Below, one piece after another: positions 48,946-57,963 of a DNA stretch of 64,000 bases. This DNA comes from Nonomuraea solani (GTDB lineage Bacteria > Actinomycetota > Actinomycetes > Streptosporangiales > Streptosporangiaceae). Position 1 is the first letter of the stretch, and the number at the start of each line of letters is the position of its first letter. The notes under the pieces are model-generated. The model searched no databases, was not told where the DNA came from, and worked only from the letters and a program-made list of their open reading frames with translations. The stretch lies in the NCBI RefSeq assembly GCF_900108335.1, contig NZ_FNVT01000001.1:736977-800976 (forward strand), given 5' to 3'. The translations under genes were made by a program, and so were the position numbers.

Positions 48946-50048
48946 GCGCGATCGAGGAGGTCAGGGGGGTGCCGGGCGGTGCCAAGCTGGCGGACCTGGC
49001 CGTCGAGCTGAACGGCGACCCCGGCGCCCTCACCGCGGCGGCCGGCAACTGGCGCGCGATGGCGGGCACATACACGGAGCACACCGGCGCGCTGAGCGCG
49101 TCGGTCTCCGACGTGGACGGCGCCTGGGACGGGCCCAGCGCGGACGCCTTCGCCGGATACATGACCAAGGTCGTGAACCGCGGCGGCCAGCTCGCCGGCA
49201 CCCTGCAAGAGTGCGCCGGTCAGTTGGAGGCCGCCGCCGAGGCCCTGCGCACCGCCAAGGGACAGGCGGAGCAGATCTGCCAGGACTACATCACCGCCGC
49301 CCAGGAGGCGCGAAACCGCGACCCGAAGCCCACCGAGGAGCAGGTCGGGACGATCCTGTCGGAGAAGCTGGGCACCCTCAGCGGGGATCTCCAAGAGGCG
49401 ATCGACGCGACCGTCAAGACGATGGCCGACGCCGGCAAGAAGATCAAGGGATCGCTCGGCCCGCTCACCGGCGCGTCCGGCGGCCTGGAAGAGGTCGACA
49501 CCCAGCCGTTCGTTCCGGCGGCGGGCAAGCCGCTCGGCTGGGAGCCCGCGCGCCTGGACGGCCAGAACACCGACCTGGCCGGCGCCTCACCGGGCACGAA
49601 GTCCGGCTCGGCGCCCGACTCGGGCACCGTGGGTTTCGGTGGGTACGGCCCCAGCGGCCCGCCCCCGCCCGGCGGCGGCCCCGCGCCTCAGGGGCAGGTG
49701 GCCGAATGGATCGACCAGGCGATCACCATCCTCAAGCGGCACGGCGTGCCCGCGGACAAGATGAACCCGAACGACATCTGGATGATCATCAAGCACGAGT
49801 CCGGCGGAAACCCCAACGCGATCAACAACTGGGACTCCAACGCCGCCAAGGGCACGCCGTCCAAGGGGCTCATGCAGACCATCGACCCCACGTTCAACGC
49901 GCACAAGCTGCCGGGGCACGGCAACATCTACAACCCGGTGGACAACATCATCGCGGGCGTCCAGTACGCGATCTCGCGCTACGGCTCGGTGTCCAACGTG
50001 CCGGGCGTGGTCGGTATGAAGACCGGCGGCGGCTACCGGGGCTACTGA
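48942..50048 (+). CDS. WXG100 domain fused to a lytic transglycosylase (SLT) domain
   Basis: 368 aa. Residues ~20-120 are a WXG100 domain with W62-D-G64 in VDGAWDGPSADAFAGYMTKV. A helical and Pro/Gly-rich linker (GGYGPSGPPPPGGGPAPQG) leads to a C-terminal goose-lysozyme/SLT-like domain (~253-350): IDQAITILKRHGVP, WMIIKHESGGNPNAINNWDS, catalytic Glu286, SKGLMQTIDPTFNAHKLPG, NIYNPVDNIIAGVQYAI. There is no signal peptide. The enzyme should cleave peptidoglycan glycan strands after export by the T7SS, to open the wall for the secretion machinery or to act on neighbours. Converges on eccB with a 7-bp overlap. Confidence 0.9.
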   Translation: MSAIEEVRGVPGGAKLADLAVELNGDPGALTAAAGNWRAMAGTYTEHTGALSASVSDVDGAWDGPSADAFAGYMTKVVNRGGQLAGTLQECAGQLEAAAEALRTAKGQAEQICQDYITAAQEARNRDPKPTEEQVGTILSEKLGTLSGDLQEAIDATVKTMADAGKKIKGSLGPLTGASGGLEEVDTQPFVPAAGKPLGWEPARLDGQNTDLAGASPGTKSGSAPDSGTVGFGGYGPSGPPPPGGGPAPQGQVAEWIDQAITILKRHGVPADKMNPNDIWMIIKHESGGNPNAINNWDSNAAKGTPSKGLMQTIDPTFNAHKLPGHGNIYNPVDNIIAGVQYAISRYGSVSNVPGVVGMKTGGGYRGY

Positions 50049-51439
50049 GCCTCCAGCACCGGTTTCGCGGCTCGGGCCGGGTCGAGCACCGGGCCTTCTG
50101 GGATGAGCTGGAGCACGTTCGCGGGGACCGGGGCGGCCTGGGCGGCGGCGTAGCCGAGCTTGGCCAGCACGTCGGTGCCCGGCACGGCGTAGCGGCGGCC
50201 CTCCGGGGTGATCAGGTAGTAGGACTGCACGGCCGTGAGCTGGCCGTCGCCGGGCAGGACGCCCGCCAGGACCGCGCGGCCCGGCGGGAGGCGTACGAGG
50301 TCGGTGGCGTCGCCGCGCGGCTCGGGCAGCCGGGCGCCGGTGGTGAGGCGGACGCGGGTGGAGCCGGTGCCCGTCTCGGCGTAGACCACGCAGAGCGGGT
50401 TCGCCGGGTCGTACGCGGTCATCCGCGGCATGACGGCGGGCAGGCCGTCGGCGGGCGGCTTGGTGCGGGAGCGGGGGGCGGCGTTGGCGGTGGCGGCGTC
50501 GACCGCGATCTCCTTGACCGCGCCCCCACCGTAGGCGGCCCTGCTGTCGGGGTCGCTGAGCAGCAGCGTGGCCTGCCCCTGAGTGATGGGGGCCAGGCCG
50601 TCGCCGAGCAGGACGTACCAGCGGGCCTCGCCACCGGCCACGGCGCCGGCGCGGAACACCTGGCCCACGGCGGCGGCCTTGCCACCGGGACCGGCCACCG
50701 GCCGCCCGCGCCCGGCGATGGGCGGCGCGGCCAGGTCGGGCCCTTCAGGCAGCGCGTTCAGCCAGGTCACGGGTACGGCGGCGGGCGTGGCGGCGGTGAG
50801 ACCGCGGGCGATGCCGGCGGCCACGCGCATGCGGGTGCCGCGCCAGACGGCCCACGTCTGGCCGCCCACGTCCACGAGCAGCGCGTCGCCCTCCGCGACC
50901 GGCGTGCCGCCGATCTCCCGTCCCGCGACGAGCGTCACGTACGGCTTGCGCCCGGTCGGCTCGGCCCGCTCCTGCACGCAGGCCGACCAGGGGCCCTTGG
51001 TGAGGTTCGCCGGAGTGGGCAGGGAGTCGGGGGCGTCGGGGATGCCGATGGCCGCGCCGCGCTCGTACTTCGTCAGCGCCTCCCGCGCGACGACCCGCTC
51101 CTTGACCTGCCCCTCGCCCAGGACGAGCCGGGCCGAGGCGTAGTTGGCGACCGGGATGAGCCGGCGCTGGTCCTGGCTGTAGACGAACCTGGCGCCGGTC
51201 TCGCGTTCGATGATCAGCGTGCCGGGGTTCTCCAGCGACTTGGTGCCGCCGGGGCGCAGCAGGCCGTAGACGGCGAAACCGACGCAGAGCAGGACCGCGA
51301 CCATGATCCCGGCCAGGAAGCCGATGTTCTGCCGGCGCAGCGGCCACTCCGGCTGGTTGGGCTGGGCGCGCAGCAGCGCCAGGCCGATGCGCTGGATGGT
51401 GAGGCGGTACGCCTGGTAAAGGTCGCGCTGGCTGTGCAC
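50042..51439 (-). CDS. eccB: Type VII secretion membrane ATPase-like component
   Basis: 465 aa from GTG 51439, with GGGGCGGA just upstream; TTG 51451 is a longer alternative. The conserved N-terminus QRDLYQAYRLTIQRIGLALL, followed by WPLRRQNIGFL and a TM helix (~40-62), is diagnostic. The rest is extracytosolic and contains the EccB repeats, e.g. YYLITPEGRRYAVPGTDVLA and RWYVLLGDGLAPITQGQATL, plus a conserved Cys pair (SACVQER and LCVVYAE). EccB projects into the envelope and completes the T7SS membrane complex. Divergent from the WXG-like gene at 51589. Confidence 0.95.
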   Translation of the reverse strand: MHSQRDLYQAYRLTIQRIGLALLRAQPNQPEWPLRRQNIGFLAGIMVAVLLCVGFAVYGLLRPGGTKSLENPGTLIIERETGARFVYSQDQRRLIPVANYASARLVLGEGQVKERVVAREALTKYERGAAIGIPDAPDSLPTPANLTKGPWSACVQERAEPTGRKPYVTLVAGREIGGTPVAEGDALLVDVGGQTWAVWRGTRMRVAAGIARGLTAATPAAVPVTWLNALPEGPDLAAPPIAGRGRPVAGPGGKAAAVGQVFRAGAVAGGEARWYVLLGDGLAPITQGQATLLLSDPDSRAAYGGGAVKEIAVDAATANAAPRSRTKPPADGLPAVMPRMTAYDPANPLCVVYAETGTGSTRVRLTTGARLPEPRGDATDLVRLPPGRAVLAGVLPGDGQLTAVQSYYLITPEGRRYAVPGTDVLAKLGYAAAQAAPVPANVLQLIPEGPVLDPARAAKPVLEAQ

Positions 51440-51575
51440 TCCGCCCCTCAAATCACATGTGTCCCCCGGTTACCCCAATTTATCGGGATAAAGGGTGGGA
51501 AGCGGCGTGGTTTCGCACATGAGAACTGTTAATGATCAATAAATGACGTTCCAGCGCCGTCCGCGTCGCGCATTA

Positions 51576-51581
51576 CAGAGT
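51576..51581 (+). promoter_or_regulatory. Putative -10 element, leaderless start of the 51589 gene
   Basis: CAGAGT (51576-51581), then GGGATCC (7 nt), then GTG 51589. The upstream gap to eccB (51440-51575) is AT-rich in its middle (AATTTATCGGGATAAAGG, TTAATGATCAATAAATGA) and must hold both divergent promoters. Confidence 0.4.
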
Positions 51582-51588
51582 GGGATCC

Positions 51589-51897
51589 GTGGATACGCGT
51601 TATATCACCCCCTCCGCGATCGGTGCGGTCCGTCGGGGTCTCAGGGACGACGTGCTGCCGGTCATCACCGAGGTGCGGCAGATCTTCGAGGAGAACAGGT
51701 CCGTCGACTTTCCCGGCTGGGGGCCGCTCGGGGAGTGGAGTGTGGGGGTGCTCTACCGGTCGCTGCTCGACTCCTTCCTGCGTGACACGGAGGCGGCGCT
51801 GGCCGTGCTCGGCAAGTGGGAGGGTGAGGACCTGAGGATCGCCGAGCGGAACTGGCGCGCCGCCGAGGACCTCGCCGTGCAACGGATCAAGCCGTGA
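51589..51897 (+). CDS. WXG100-like protein
   Basis: 102 aa from GTG 51589; GTG 51580 is in frame. Helical, with a late W77-E-G79 (LGKWEGEDLRIAERNWRAAE) rather than a mid-protein WXG turn, and GWGPLGEWSVG in the middle. By size and coupling (GTGA overlap with the next gene) it resembles small ESX partners of larger substrates. No signal peptide. Confidence 0.75.
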   Translation: MDTRYITPSAIGAVRRGLRDDVLPVITEVRQIFEENRSVDFPGWGPLGEWSVGVLYRSLLDSFLRDTEAALAVLGKWEGEDLRIAERNWRAAEDLAVQRIKP

Positions 51898-52739
51898 GGG
51901 CGCGTCCGAGGGTCGCGGGGCGGGCCAGGGACGGGTCGCCGCTGCGGGCGGTGAAGAGCCCGCCTGACCCGGCCGCGGTGCGGGACATCCTGCGCAAGGC
52001 GGCCCGGCTGGAGCCGTCGATCGCGCTCGGCCTGCTGGCCACCGCGCCCGCCGTCGCGAACGTCTTCGGCATCTGGACGGCGGCCTCCAACCTCCAGGCG
52101 GGCGCCGGCGGGCGGCTCGACAAGGGGGCCAACAACGCGCTCACCGCCGTCATCAACGCCTCGGGGCAGAAGTGGATCGCCGACGACCAGCGGGCGTTCG
52201 CCAGTGCGGCCACCGAGTTGCGGGCCCACCTCGACGCCTTCCGTACCAACGTGCAGTGGGTGGCGGGGCACGTGGACAGCATCGGCGACGGGTTCCTCGT
52301 CTACTGGGGCGCGGCGGCCAAGATCGCGCAGACGACGTACCTGCGGCTGCTCGCGTTGCAGGCGCTCTCGCTCGCCCCGCAGACCAGGGTGGCCGCGAAG
52401 ATCGCGATGCGTACGACGGCGGCCCAGGCGAACGCGTCCCTGGCCGCCGCGACCGGGCAGTTGCAGCGCTTCCTCGGCTCGCTCGGGCTCAAGGACGTGC
52501 TCGGCGGCCTCGCGGCGGGGATCGGCGGCTCGGCGGCCGTGCAACTGGCGTTCATGCGCCCCGACGGCGCCGCGGCGATCGACTTCGGCAAGGCGGCCAT
52601 CGACCCCGCGAAGGCGGGCACGTATGTGGCGCCGCAACAGGGACAGCCGCTCCCGGACGCCGCGCGGTCCTTCGACTGGCAGGTCAGGACTCCGGACGGC
52701 GACATGAGTCTTGAGGACGTGGTCAAGAAACGCGGTTAG
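51894..52739 (+). CDS. T7SS-associated protein with hydrophobic segments
   Basis: 281 aa, starting at the GTGA overlap with the WXG-like gene. Hydrophobic/helical stretches include PSIALGLLATAPAVANVFGI (~42-61), KIAQTTYLRLLALQALSLAP and VLGGLAAGIGGSAAVQLAFM. The order small WXG-like gene then larger hydrophobic-helix gene parallels 38368/38715. It may be a substrate or membrane-inserting effector of the system. No recognisable enzymatic motif. Last gene of the island. Confidence 0.7.
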   Translation: MRARPRVAGRARDGSPLRAVKSPPDPAAVRDILRKAARLEPSIALGLLATAPAVANVFGIWTAASNLQAGAGGRLDKGANNALTAVINASGQKWIADDQRAFASAATELRAHLDAFRTNVQWVAGHVDSIGDGFLVYWGAAAKIAQTTYLRLLALQALSLAPQTRVAAKIAMRTTAAQANASLAAATGQLQRFLGSLGLKDVLGGLAAGIGGSAAVQLAFMRPDGAAAIDFGKAAIDPAKAGTYVAPQQGQPLPDAARSFDWQVRTPDGDMSLEDVVKKRG

Positions 52740-52749
52740 GCAACTTTCC

Positions 52750-52848
52750 TGAAACTTTCATCGGCCGGGCCGGGCCGCCTGAGCAGGTCATCGCGGGGTG
52801 CGAAGGTCGTTCTCCGGGTGGCCGCCGACCCGGCTCCGAAATTTTCGG
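52750..52848. promoter_or_regulatory. Two GAAA/TTTC palindromes upstream of the GH3-GH43 operon
   Basis: TGAAACTTTCA (52750-52760) and CCGAAATTTTCGG (52836-52848) are perfect odd-centred palindromes of the same type. A TTCGAA follows at 52855-52860. They resemble sites reported for LacI-type xylan regulators of actinomycetes (CGAA-N-TTCG). Both lie upstream of the -35, so they could bind one regulator cooperatively. Confidence 0.5.
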
Positions 52849-52866
52849 TATGACTTCGAAATATTC

Positions 52867-52895
52867 TTGACGTCGTTGCGAGAGGCACTTAAAGT
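52867..52895 (+). promoter_or_regulatory. Promoter of the GH3-GH43 operon
   Basis: TTGACG (52867-52872), 17-bp spacer, TAAAGT (52890-52895). This is one of the best sigma70-type matches in the window. Predicted start near 52902. Confidence 0.7.
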
Positions 52896-52936
52896 CCCGG
52901 CGTAATGATCGGGTGAATCTCTCGAAAGCCGCAGCC

Positions 52937-55261
52937 ATGACTTCTGTCAACGCACCGGGCCTCGCGCCCTGGCGGGACCGCGCCCGTACGATCGGCGAGC
53001 GCGTGGATAGCCTGATGGCCGAGCTGACCCTCGAAGAGAAGGTCGCGCAGCTCGGGTCCGTCTGGGTCCAGACCGATGAGCCGGGCAACGTCGCGCCCCT
53101 GCAGGACCTGTTCATGGCGGGCGGCGCGCTGGAGGAGCGGCTGCGCTACGGGCTCGGGCACCTCACCCGCGTCTACGGCACCGCCCCGGTGAGCCCGGCC
53201 GAGGGGGCGGCCCGCCTGCGCTCGCTCCAGGAACGGGTCGTCGCCGCCAACCGGCTCGGCATCCCGGCGATCGCCCACGAGGAATGCCTGACGGGCTTCG
53301 CCACGTACGGGGCCACGGCCTACCCGACGCCGCTGGCGTGGGCGGCCACGTTCGACCCCGGGCTGATCGAGCGGCTGGCGGGGGCGATCGGCGCCGACCT
53401 GCGCGCGGCCGGGGTGCACCAGGGGCTGTCGCCGGTGCTGGACGTCGTGCGCGACTACCGGTGGGGGCGGGTCGAGGAGACGCTGGGCGAGGATCCGTAC
53501 CTGGCCGGGCAGCTCGGGGCGGCGTACGTGCGGGGGCTGGAGCGGGCCGGGATCATCGCCACGCTCAAGCACTTCGCCGGGTACGCGGCCTCGCGCGCCG
53601 CCCGCAACCACGCCCCGGTCAGCATCGGGCCGAGGGAACTGGCCGACGTGGTGCTGCCGCCGTTCGAGACCGCGCTGCGCGAGGGCGGGGCGCGCTCGGT
53701 GATGAACTCCTACACCGACCTCGACGGGGTGCCGGTCGGAGCGAGCGCCGACCTGCTGCGGCGGCTGCTGCGGGAGGAGTGGGGGTTCGAGGGGACGGTG
53801 GTGGCCGACTACTGGGCGATCCCGTTCCTGGCCTCGATGCACGGGGTGGCCGAGGACGACGCGGACGCGGGCGCGGTGGCGATGCGGGCGGGCATCGACG
53901 TGGAACTCCCCGAGACCGTCGGATACGGCGAGCACCTGGTGGCGCACGTCCGCGCGGGCCGGGTGGACGAGGCCCTGGTCGACGAGTCGGTACGCCGCGT
54001 GCTCCACCAGAAGATCGAACTCGGCCTCCTCGACACCGCCCCGGACGCCCCCGGCGATGACCTTGAGCTGGACAGCGCCCGCAACCGGGCCCTCGCGGCG
54101 GCGGTCGCGGAACGTTCCATCGTGCTCCTGAGCAACCCGGCCGACACCCTGCCCCTCGACCCCGCCACCACCGCCGGGATCGCGGTCATCGGGCCGTGCG
54201 CCGGCGACCCGCGCTCCCTGCTGGGCTGCTACGCCTTCCCGAACCACGTGCTCGACCGCTATCCGGAGCACGGCATGGGCCTGCCCGTCCCGTCCATCGG
54301 CGAGGCCCTGGCCGCCGAGTTCCCCGGCGCGGACCTGCGGCACGCGATCGGCGCCGACGTGATGGGCGACGACGCCTCCGGGATCGCCGCGGCGGCCGCG
54401 CTCGCCGCCGAGTCCGACCTGGTGCTGCTGTTCGTCGGCGACCGGGCCGGGCTGTTCGGCGGCGGCACCTCGGGCGAGGGCTGCGACGCGGCCGACCTGC
54501 GCCTGCCCGGCCTCCAGCCGGACCTGGTGGAGGCGGTCCTGGCCGCCGGTACGCCGGTCGTGCTGGTGGTGGTGTCCGGGCGGCCGTACGCGCTGGGGGC
54601 GTACAAGGATCGGGTCGCGGCGGCGGTCCAGGCGTTCCTGCCCGGGGTCGAGGGCGGGGCGGCCGTGGCGGGCGTGCTGAGCGGCCGGGTCAACCCGTCG
54701 GGCCGGCTGCCGGTGCAGATCCCCGCCTCGCCGGCCATCAACCCGTCCACGTACCTGCAGCCGCCGCTGGGCCGGCGGGCGGACGGGATCACGGTGCTCG
54801 ACCCCACGCCGGCGTTCGCGTTCGGGCACGGGCTGTCGTACGCGGAGGTCGCGTACACGGCCCTGGTCACCGACCGGGCGCAGTGCCCCACGGACGGCAC
54901 GGTCGAGGCCAGGGTGACCGTCCGCAACGTCGGTGACCGGCCGTGCGAGGAGGTCGTCCAGTTGTACGCCTCCGACCCGGTCGCGCAGGTCGCCAGGCCC
55001 GCGATCCAGCTCATCGGGTTCGCCAGGGTGGCGCTGGCGCCGGGGGAGACCCGCGAGGTGGCGTTCGACGTGCCCGCGGACGCGTTCTCCTACACCGGCG
55101 TCGACCTGCGGCGCATCGTCGAGCCCGGCACGATCACCCTCGCCGCCGGCCCTTCGGCGGACGAACCCCTGCTGCGCGCGGTCATCCGGCTCACCGGTGA
55201 GACCATCACCCTGGGCCCGGCACGGCGGCTCACCACCTCGACCCGGCTCCTGGAGGGCTGA
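52937..55261 (+). CDS. Glycoside hydrolase family 3 (beta-glucosidase/beta-xylosidase)
   Basis: 774 aa from ATG 52937, which matches the family N-terminus (PWRDRARTIGERVDSLMAEL, TLEEKVAQLGSVW); GTG 52913 is an alternative. The TIM-barrel domain contains the conserved catalytic nucleophile Asp291 in GTVVADYWAIP and KHFAGY with RNHAPVSIGPREL. An alpha/beta sandwich domain follows (SDLVLLFVGDRAGLFG) and then a C-terminal Fn3-like domain (VTVRNVGDRPCEEVVQLY). No signal peptide, so it acts on imported oligosaccharides inside the cell. With the adjacent GH43 it points to xylo- or arabino-oligosaccharide use. It is followed after 2 bp by the GH43 gene. Confidence 0.94.
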   Translation: MTSVNAPGLAPWRDRARTIGERVDSLMAELTLEEKVAQLGSVWVQTDEPGNVAPLQDLFMAGGALEERLRYGLGHLTRVYGTAPVSPAEGAARLRSLQERVVAANRLGIPAIAHEECLTGFATYGATAYPTPLAWAATFDPGLIERLAGAIGADLRAAGVHQGLSPVLDVVRDYRWGRVEETLGEDPYLAGQLGAAYVRGLERAGIIATLKHFAGYAASRAARNHAPVSIGPRELADVVLPPFETALREGGARSVMNSYTDLDGVPVGASADLLRRLLREEWGFEGTVVADYWAIPFLASMHGVAEDDADAGAVAMRAGIDVELPETVGYGEHLVAHVRAGRVDEALVDESVRRVLHQKIELGLLDTAPDAPGDDLELDSARNRALAAAVAERSIVLLSNPADTLPLDPATTAGIAVIGPCAGDPRSLLGCYAFPNHVLDRYPEHGMGLPVPSIGEALAAEFPGADLRHAIGADVMGDDASGIAAAAALAAESDLVLLFVGDRAGLFGGGTSGEGCDAADLRLPGLQPDLVEAVLAAGTPVVLVVVSGRPYALGAYKDRVAAAVQAFLPGVEGGAAVAGVLSGRVNPSGRLPVQIPASPAINPSTYLQPPLGRRADGITVLDPTPAFAFGHGLSYAEVAYTALVTDRAQCPTDGTVEARVTVRNVGDRPCEEVVQLYASDPVAQVARPAIQLIGFARVALAPGETREVAFDVPADAFSYTGVDLRRIVEPGTITLAAGPSADEPLLRAVIRLTGETITLGPARRLTTSTRLLEG

Positions 55262-55263
55262 AA

Positions 55264-56757
55264 GTGCGGACGTACGACAACCCGGTGCTCGGCGGGTTCC
55301 ATCCGGACCCGAGCGTGTGCCGGGTCGGCGAGGACTACTACCTGGCCTGCTCCAGCTTCGAGTACTTCCCCGGCGTGCCGATCTTCCACAGCCGGGACCT
55401 CGTGCACTGGCGGCAGATCGGCAACGTCCTCGACCGGCCGGAACAACTCCGCCTGCCGCCCGAGACCCCCTCGTCCGGCGGCGTCTACGCGCCCACGCTC
55501 CGGCACCACGACGGCCGCTTCTACCTGATCACCACCAACCTGAGCGACCGGGGCAACTTCCTCGTCACCGCCGACCGTCCCGAGGGGCCGTGGTCGGACC
55601 CGGTCTGGCTGGATCTGCCCGGGATAGACCCCGACCTGGCGTGGGACGAGGACGGGTCGTGCTGGTGCGCCGTCTGGGGTACGCAGGTCGCGCGCATCGA
55701 CACCGGGACGGGCAAGGTGCTGGAGGGGCCGTTCCCGGCCTGGCCGGGCACCGGGCTGCAGTATCCGGAGGCGCCGCACCTCTACCACGTGGGTGACTGG
55801 TGGTACCTGGTGATCGCCGAGGGCGGCACCGAGCGGGGGCATGGCGTGTCGGTCGCTCGTGCGCGTTCGCCGCGCGGGCCGTACGAGGGCGCTCCCGTGA
55901 ACCCGATCCTGTCCCACCGCAGCACCGACCGGCCGATCCAGAGCACCGGGCACGCCGACCTCGTCCAGGCGGCCGACGGGACCTGGTGGATGGTGCTGCT
56001 CGGCACCCGGCCGCGTGGTCGTACGCCGGGTTTCCACGGGCTGGGCAGGGAGACGTTCCTGGTCCCGGTCGAGTGGGTGGACGGGTGGCCGGTCGCGGGG
56101 CCGGTGCTCGACCGGCATCCGGCGCCCGCCGCCTGGCATCCCCTGCCCGAGGACCCGGCGCGCGACGACTTCGACGCCGCCGTTCTGGCGCCGTACTGGA
56201 TCTCGCCGCGCAGCCGTCCCGACTCCTCCTGGTCGCTCACCGAACGGCCTGGCCACCTGACCCTGCACGCCACCGGGCCCACGCTCGACCGGCCCGGCCA
56301 CACCTTCGTCGGGCGCCGTCAGCAGCATCCCGACTGCCTTGTCGCCGCCCGTCTGGAGGCGGGCGGGGGGACGGCGGGGCTGTCGGTGCGCCTCGACGAG
56401 GCCCATCACTACGACCTGGAGGTGGCCGGGGGGATGGTCCGGGTGATCGCGCGGATCGGGCCTGTCCGGCAGTGCGTGGCCGAGCGGCCGGCGCCGGTCG
56501 GGGCGCTCACCCTCGGGATCGCCTTCCGCACCACCGGCCTTCTCCCGCCGTCCGTCATCGCCCCTTCCGGCGACCTCCTCGGGGTGACGGCCACCGGGCC
56601 CGACACGATCTCCTTCACCGCCGACGGGGTTCTGCTCGCCGAACTCGACGGCCGGTACGTCACCACTGAGGTGGCCAGCGGTTTTACGGGGCGGGTGGTC
56701 GGGATGTACGTCACGGAGGGGAGTGCGGCTTTCGACTGGTTCGACTACCGGGCCTGA
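55264..56757 (+). CDS. Glycoside hydrolase family 43 (beta-xylosidase/arabinofuranosidase)
   Basis: 497 aa. GTG start with GGAGGG upstream, 2 bp after the GH3 stop. The five-bladed propeller has the catalytic base Asp15 (GGFHPDPS), the pKa-modulating Asp122 (GIDPDLAWDEDG) and the general acid Glu169 (QYPEAPHLYHVG). A C-terminal beta-sandwich domain (~315-497, DDFDAAVLAPYWISPRSRPD onward) is typical of XynB-like enzymes. No signal peptide. It releases xylose or arabinose from oligosaccharides and should cooperate with the GH3 enzyme. No sugar transporter is adjacent. Confidence 0.94.
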   Translation: MRTYDNPVLGGFHPDPSVCRVGEDYYLACSSFEYFPGVPIFHSRDLVHWRQIGNVLDRPEQLRLPPETPSSGGVYAPTLRHHDGRFYLITTNLSDRGNFLVTADRPEGPWSDPVWLDLPGIDPDLAWDEDGSCWCAVWGTQVARIDTGTGKVLEGPFPAWPGTGLQYPEAPHLYHVGDWWYLVIAEGGTERGHGVSVARARSPRGPYEGAPVNPILSHRSTDRPIQSTGHADLVQAADGTWWMVLLGTRPRGRTPGFHGLGRETFLVPVEWVDGWPVAGPVLDRHPAPAAWHPLPEDPARDDFDAAVLAPYWISPRSRPDSSWSLTERPGHLTLHATGPTLDRPGHTFVGRRQQHPDCLVAARLEAGGGTAGLSVRLDEAHHYDLEVAGGMVRVIARIGPVRQCVAERPAPVGALTLGIAFRTTGLLPPSVIAPSGDLLGVTATGPDTISFTADGVLLAELDGRYVTTEVASGFTGRVVGMYVTEGSAAFDWFDYRA

Positions 56758-56860
56758 CCCCCCCGGCTTTCCCGCCCGTTCCGCCCCGCCGCACTTCGGC
56801 GAGGTCCTTTGGAAGGTGGGGGTCCCGACGTGAGGGCCCCGAGTGGGCGTCCCGGGGGTT

Positions 56861-57832
56861 CTAAGGGAGGCGTAGGTCGGCGTAGACGGCGCGGTGGTCG
56901 GATTTGGGGACGTCCAGGATCTCGACGTGGGCGACCCCGGCTCGCCGGTCGACCAGGATGTGGTCGATGGAGATGATCGGCGGGATGGCCCGGAAGTTCG
57001 GCCAGGTCGGGGTAAGGCCCTGGCCCACCTGGGAGGCCGCGTCCACGTAGCCGCGTTCCAGGAGGTCGCGGAAGGCCCGGTGGTCGAGGCTGGCGTTGAA
57101 GTCGCCGGCCAGCACCCGGATCGCCGACGAGGAGGCCGAGGGCAGGTCGCGCAGGACGGCCCGCCACTCCGCCTCCTTGCGGCCGAGCGGCGGGTTGGGG
57201 TGTACGGCCACCAGCTCCACCTTGCGCCCACCGGCCAGCGACAGGGTGGCGGCCGGCATGTTGTGGCCGATCGGCGTGAACAGCCCCGTCAGCTCCGTCG
57301 CCGGATGCCTGGAGTAGATCCCGCTCCCGGTCGCCCCGAACTCCGGCTGCAGCACCCGGTACGGCAGCAGCTCCTTCATCCCGGCCGCGTCCAGCGCGGC
57401 GGCCACGGAGTAGGTGAGCTCAAGCGCGCTCAGCACCTCGACGTCGTACCGCCGTACGAGCTCCACCACGGCCTGCGCGTCACCGCGCCCGAACAGGTTG
57501 ACGGTCAGCACCCGCAGCGCCGGCCCGCCCGTCACCGGCTGGTCCGCGCCGAACGCCCGTGGCACCACGACCGACGCCATGACCACGCCGACGATCGCGG
57601 CGGCGAGCGCGGCCGGGCGGTTGCGCCGCAGCAGCGACAGCAGCGCGACCACCGCCGCCAGCCCCGCCCCATAGGGCGTCACGGTCATGAGCTGGGTGGG
57701 GAACGAGCCCCACTCCAGGCCGCCGACCCGGAGGACGGCCCACAGCGCCAGCAGCGCGACGACCGTCCAGGCGAGCCACCCCCTGCGCCTCTTCCGTGGC
57801 GCGGCCACGTCGACCTCGACCGTTGTACGCAC
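56861..57832 (-). CDS. Membrane-anchored EEP-family (endonuclease/exonuclease/phosphatase) protein
   Basis: 323 aa from GTG 57832 (GGGACGGTGG upstream); TTG 57865 is a longer alternative. Three TM helices fill residues ~20-95 (WTVVALLALWAVLRVGGLEW, GAGLAAVVALLSLLRR, LAAAIVGVVMASVVVPRAFG), then an extracytosolic EEP domain: RVLTVNLFGRGDA, EVLSALELTY (metal Glu), VAVHPNPPLG, AGDFNASLDH, IDHILVD and KSDHRAVYADL. All core residues are kept, so it should be an active phosphodiesterase or phosphatase at the outer membrane face. The substrate is unknown. Confidence 0.9.
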   Translation of the reverse strand: MRTTVEVDVAAPRKRRRGWLAWTVVALLALWAVLRVGGLEWGSFPTQLMTVTPYGAGLAAVVALLSLLRRNRPAALAAAIVGVVMASVVVPRAFGADQPVTGGPALRVLTVNLFGRGDAQAVVELVRRYDVEVLSALELTYSVAAALDAAGMKELLPYRVLQPEFGATGSGIYSRHPATELTGLFTPIGHNMPAATLSLAGGRKVELVAVHPNPPLGRKEAEWRAVLRDLPSASSSAIRVLAGDFNASLDHRAFRDLLERGYVDAASQVGQGLTPTWPNFRAIPPIISIDHILVDRRAGVAHVEILDVPKSDHRAVYADLRLP

Positions 57833-57963
57833 GCCACCGTCCCGTCGCCAAGACCCACCTACCAATTGAAGCTTAAACCGTTTTGGAACGATTCGGGCGC
57901 ACGCGTTCGCCGTCCGGATCGCATAGGAAAGGTCTGACGGACACCAGGAAGGAATCTCGAACG

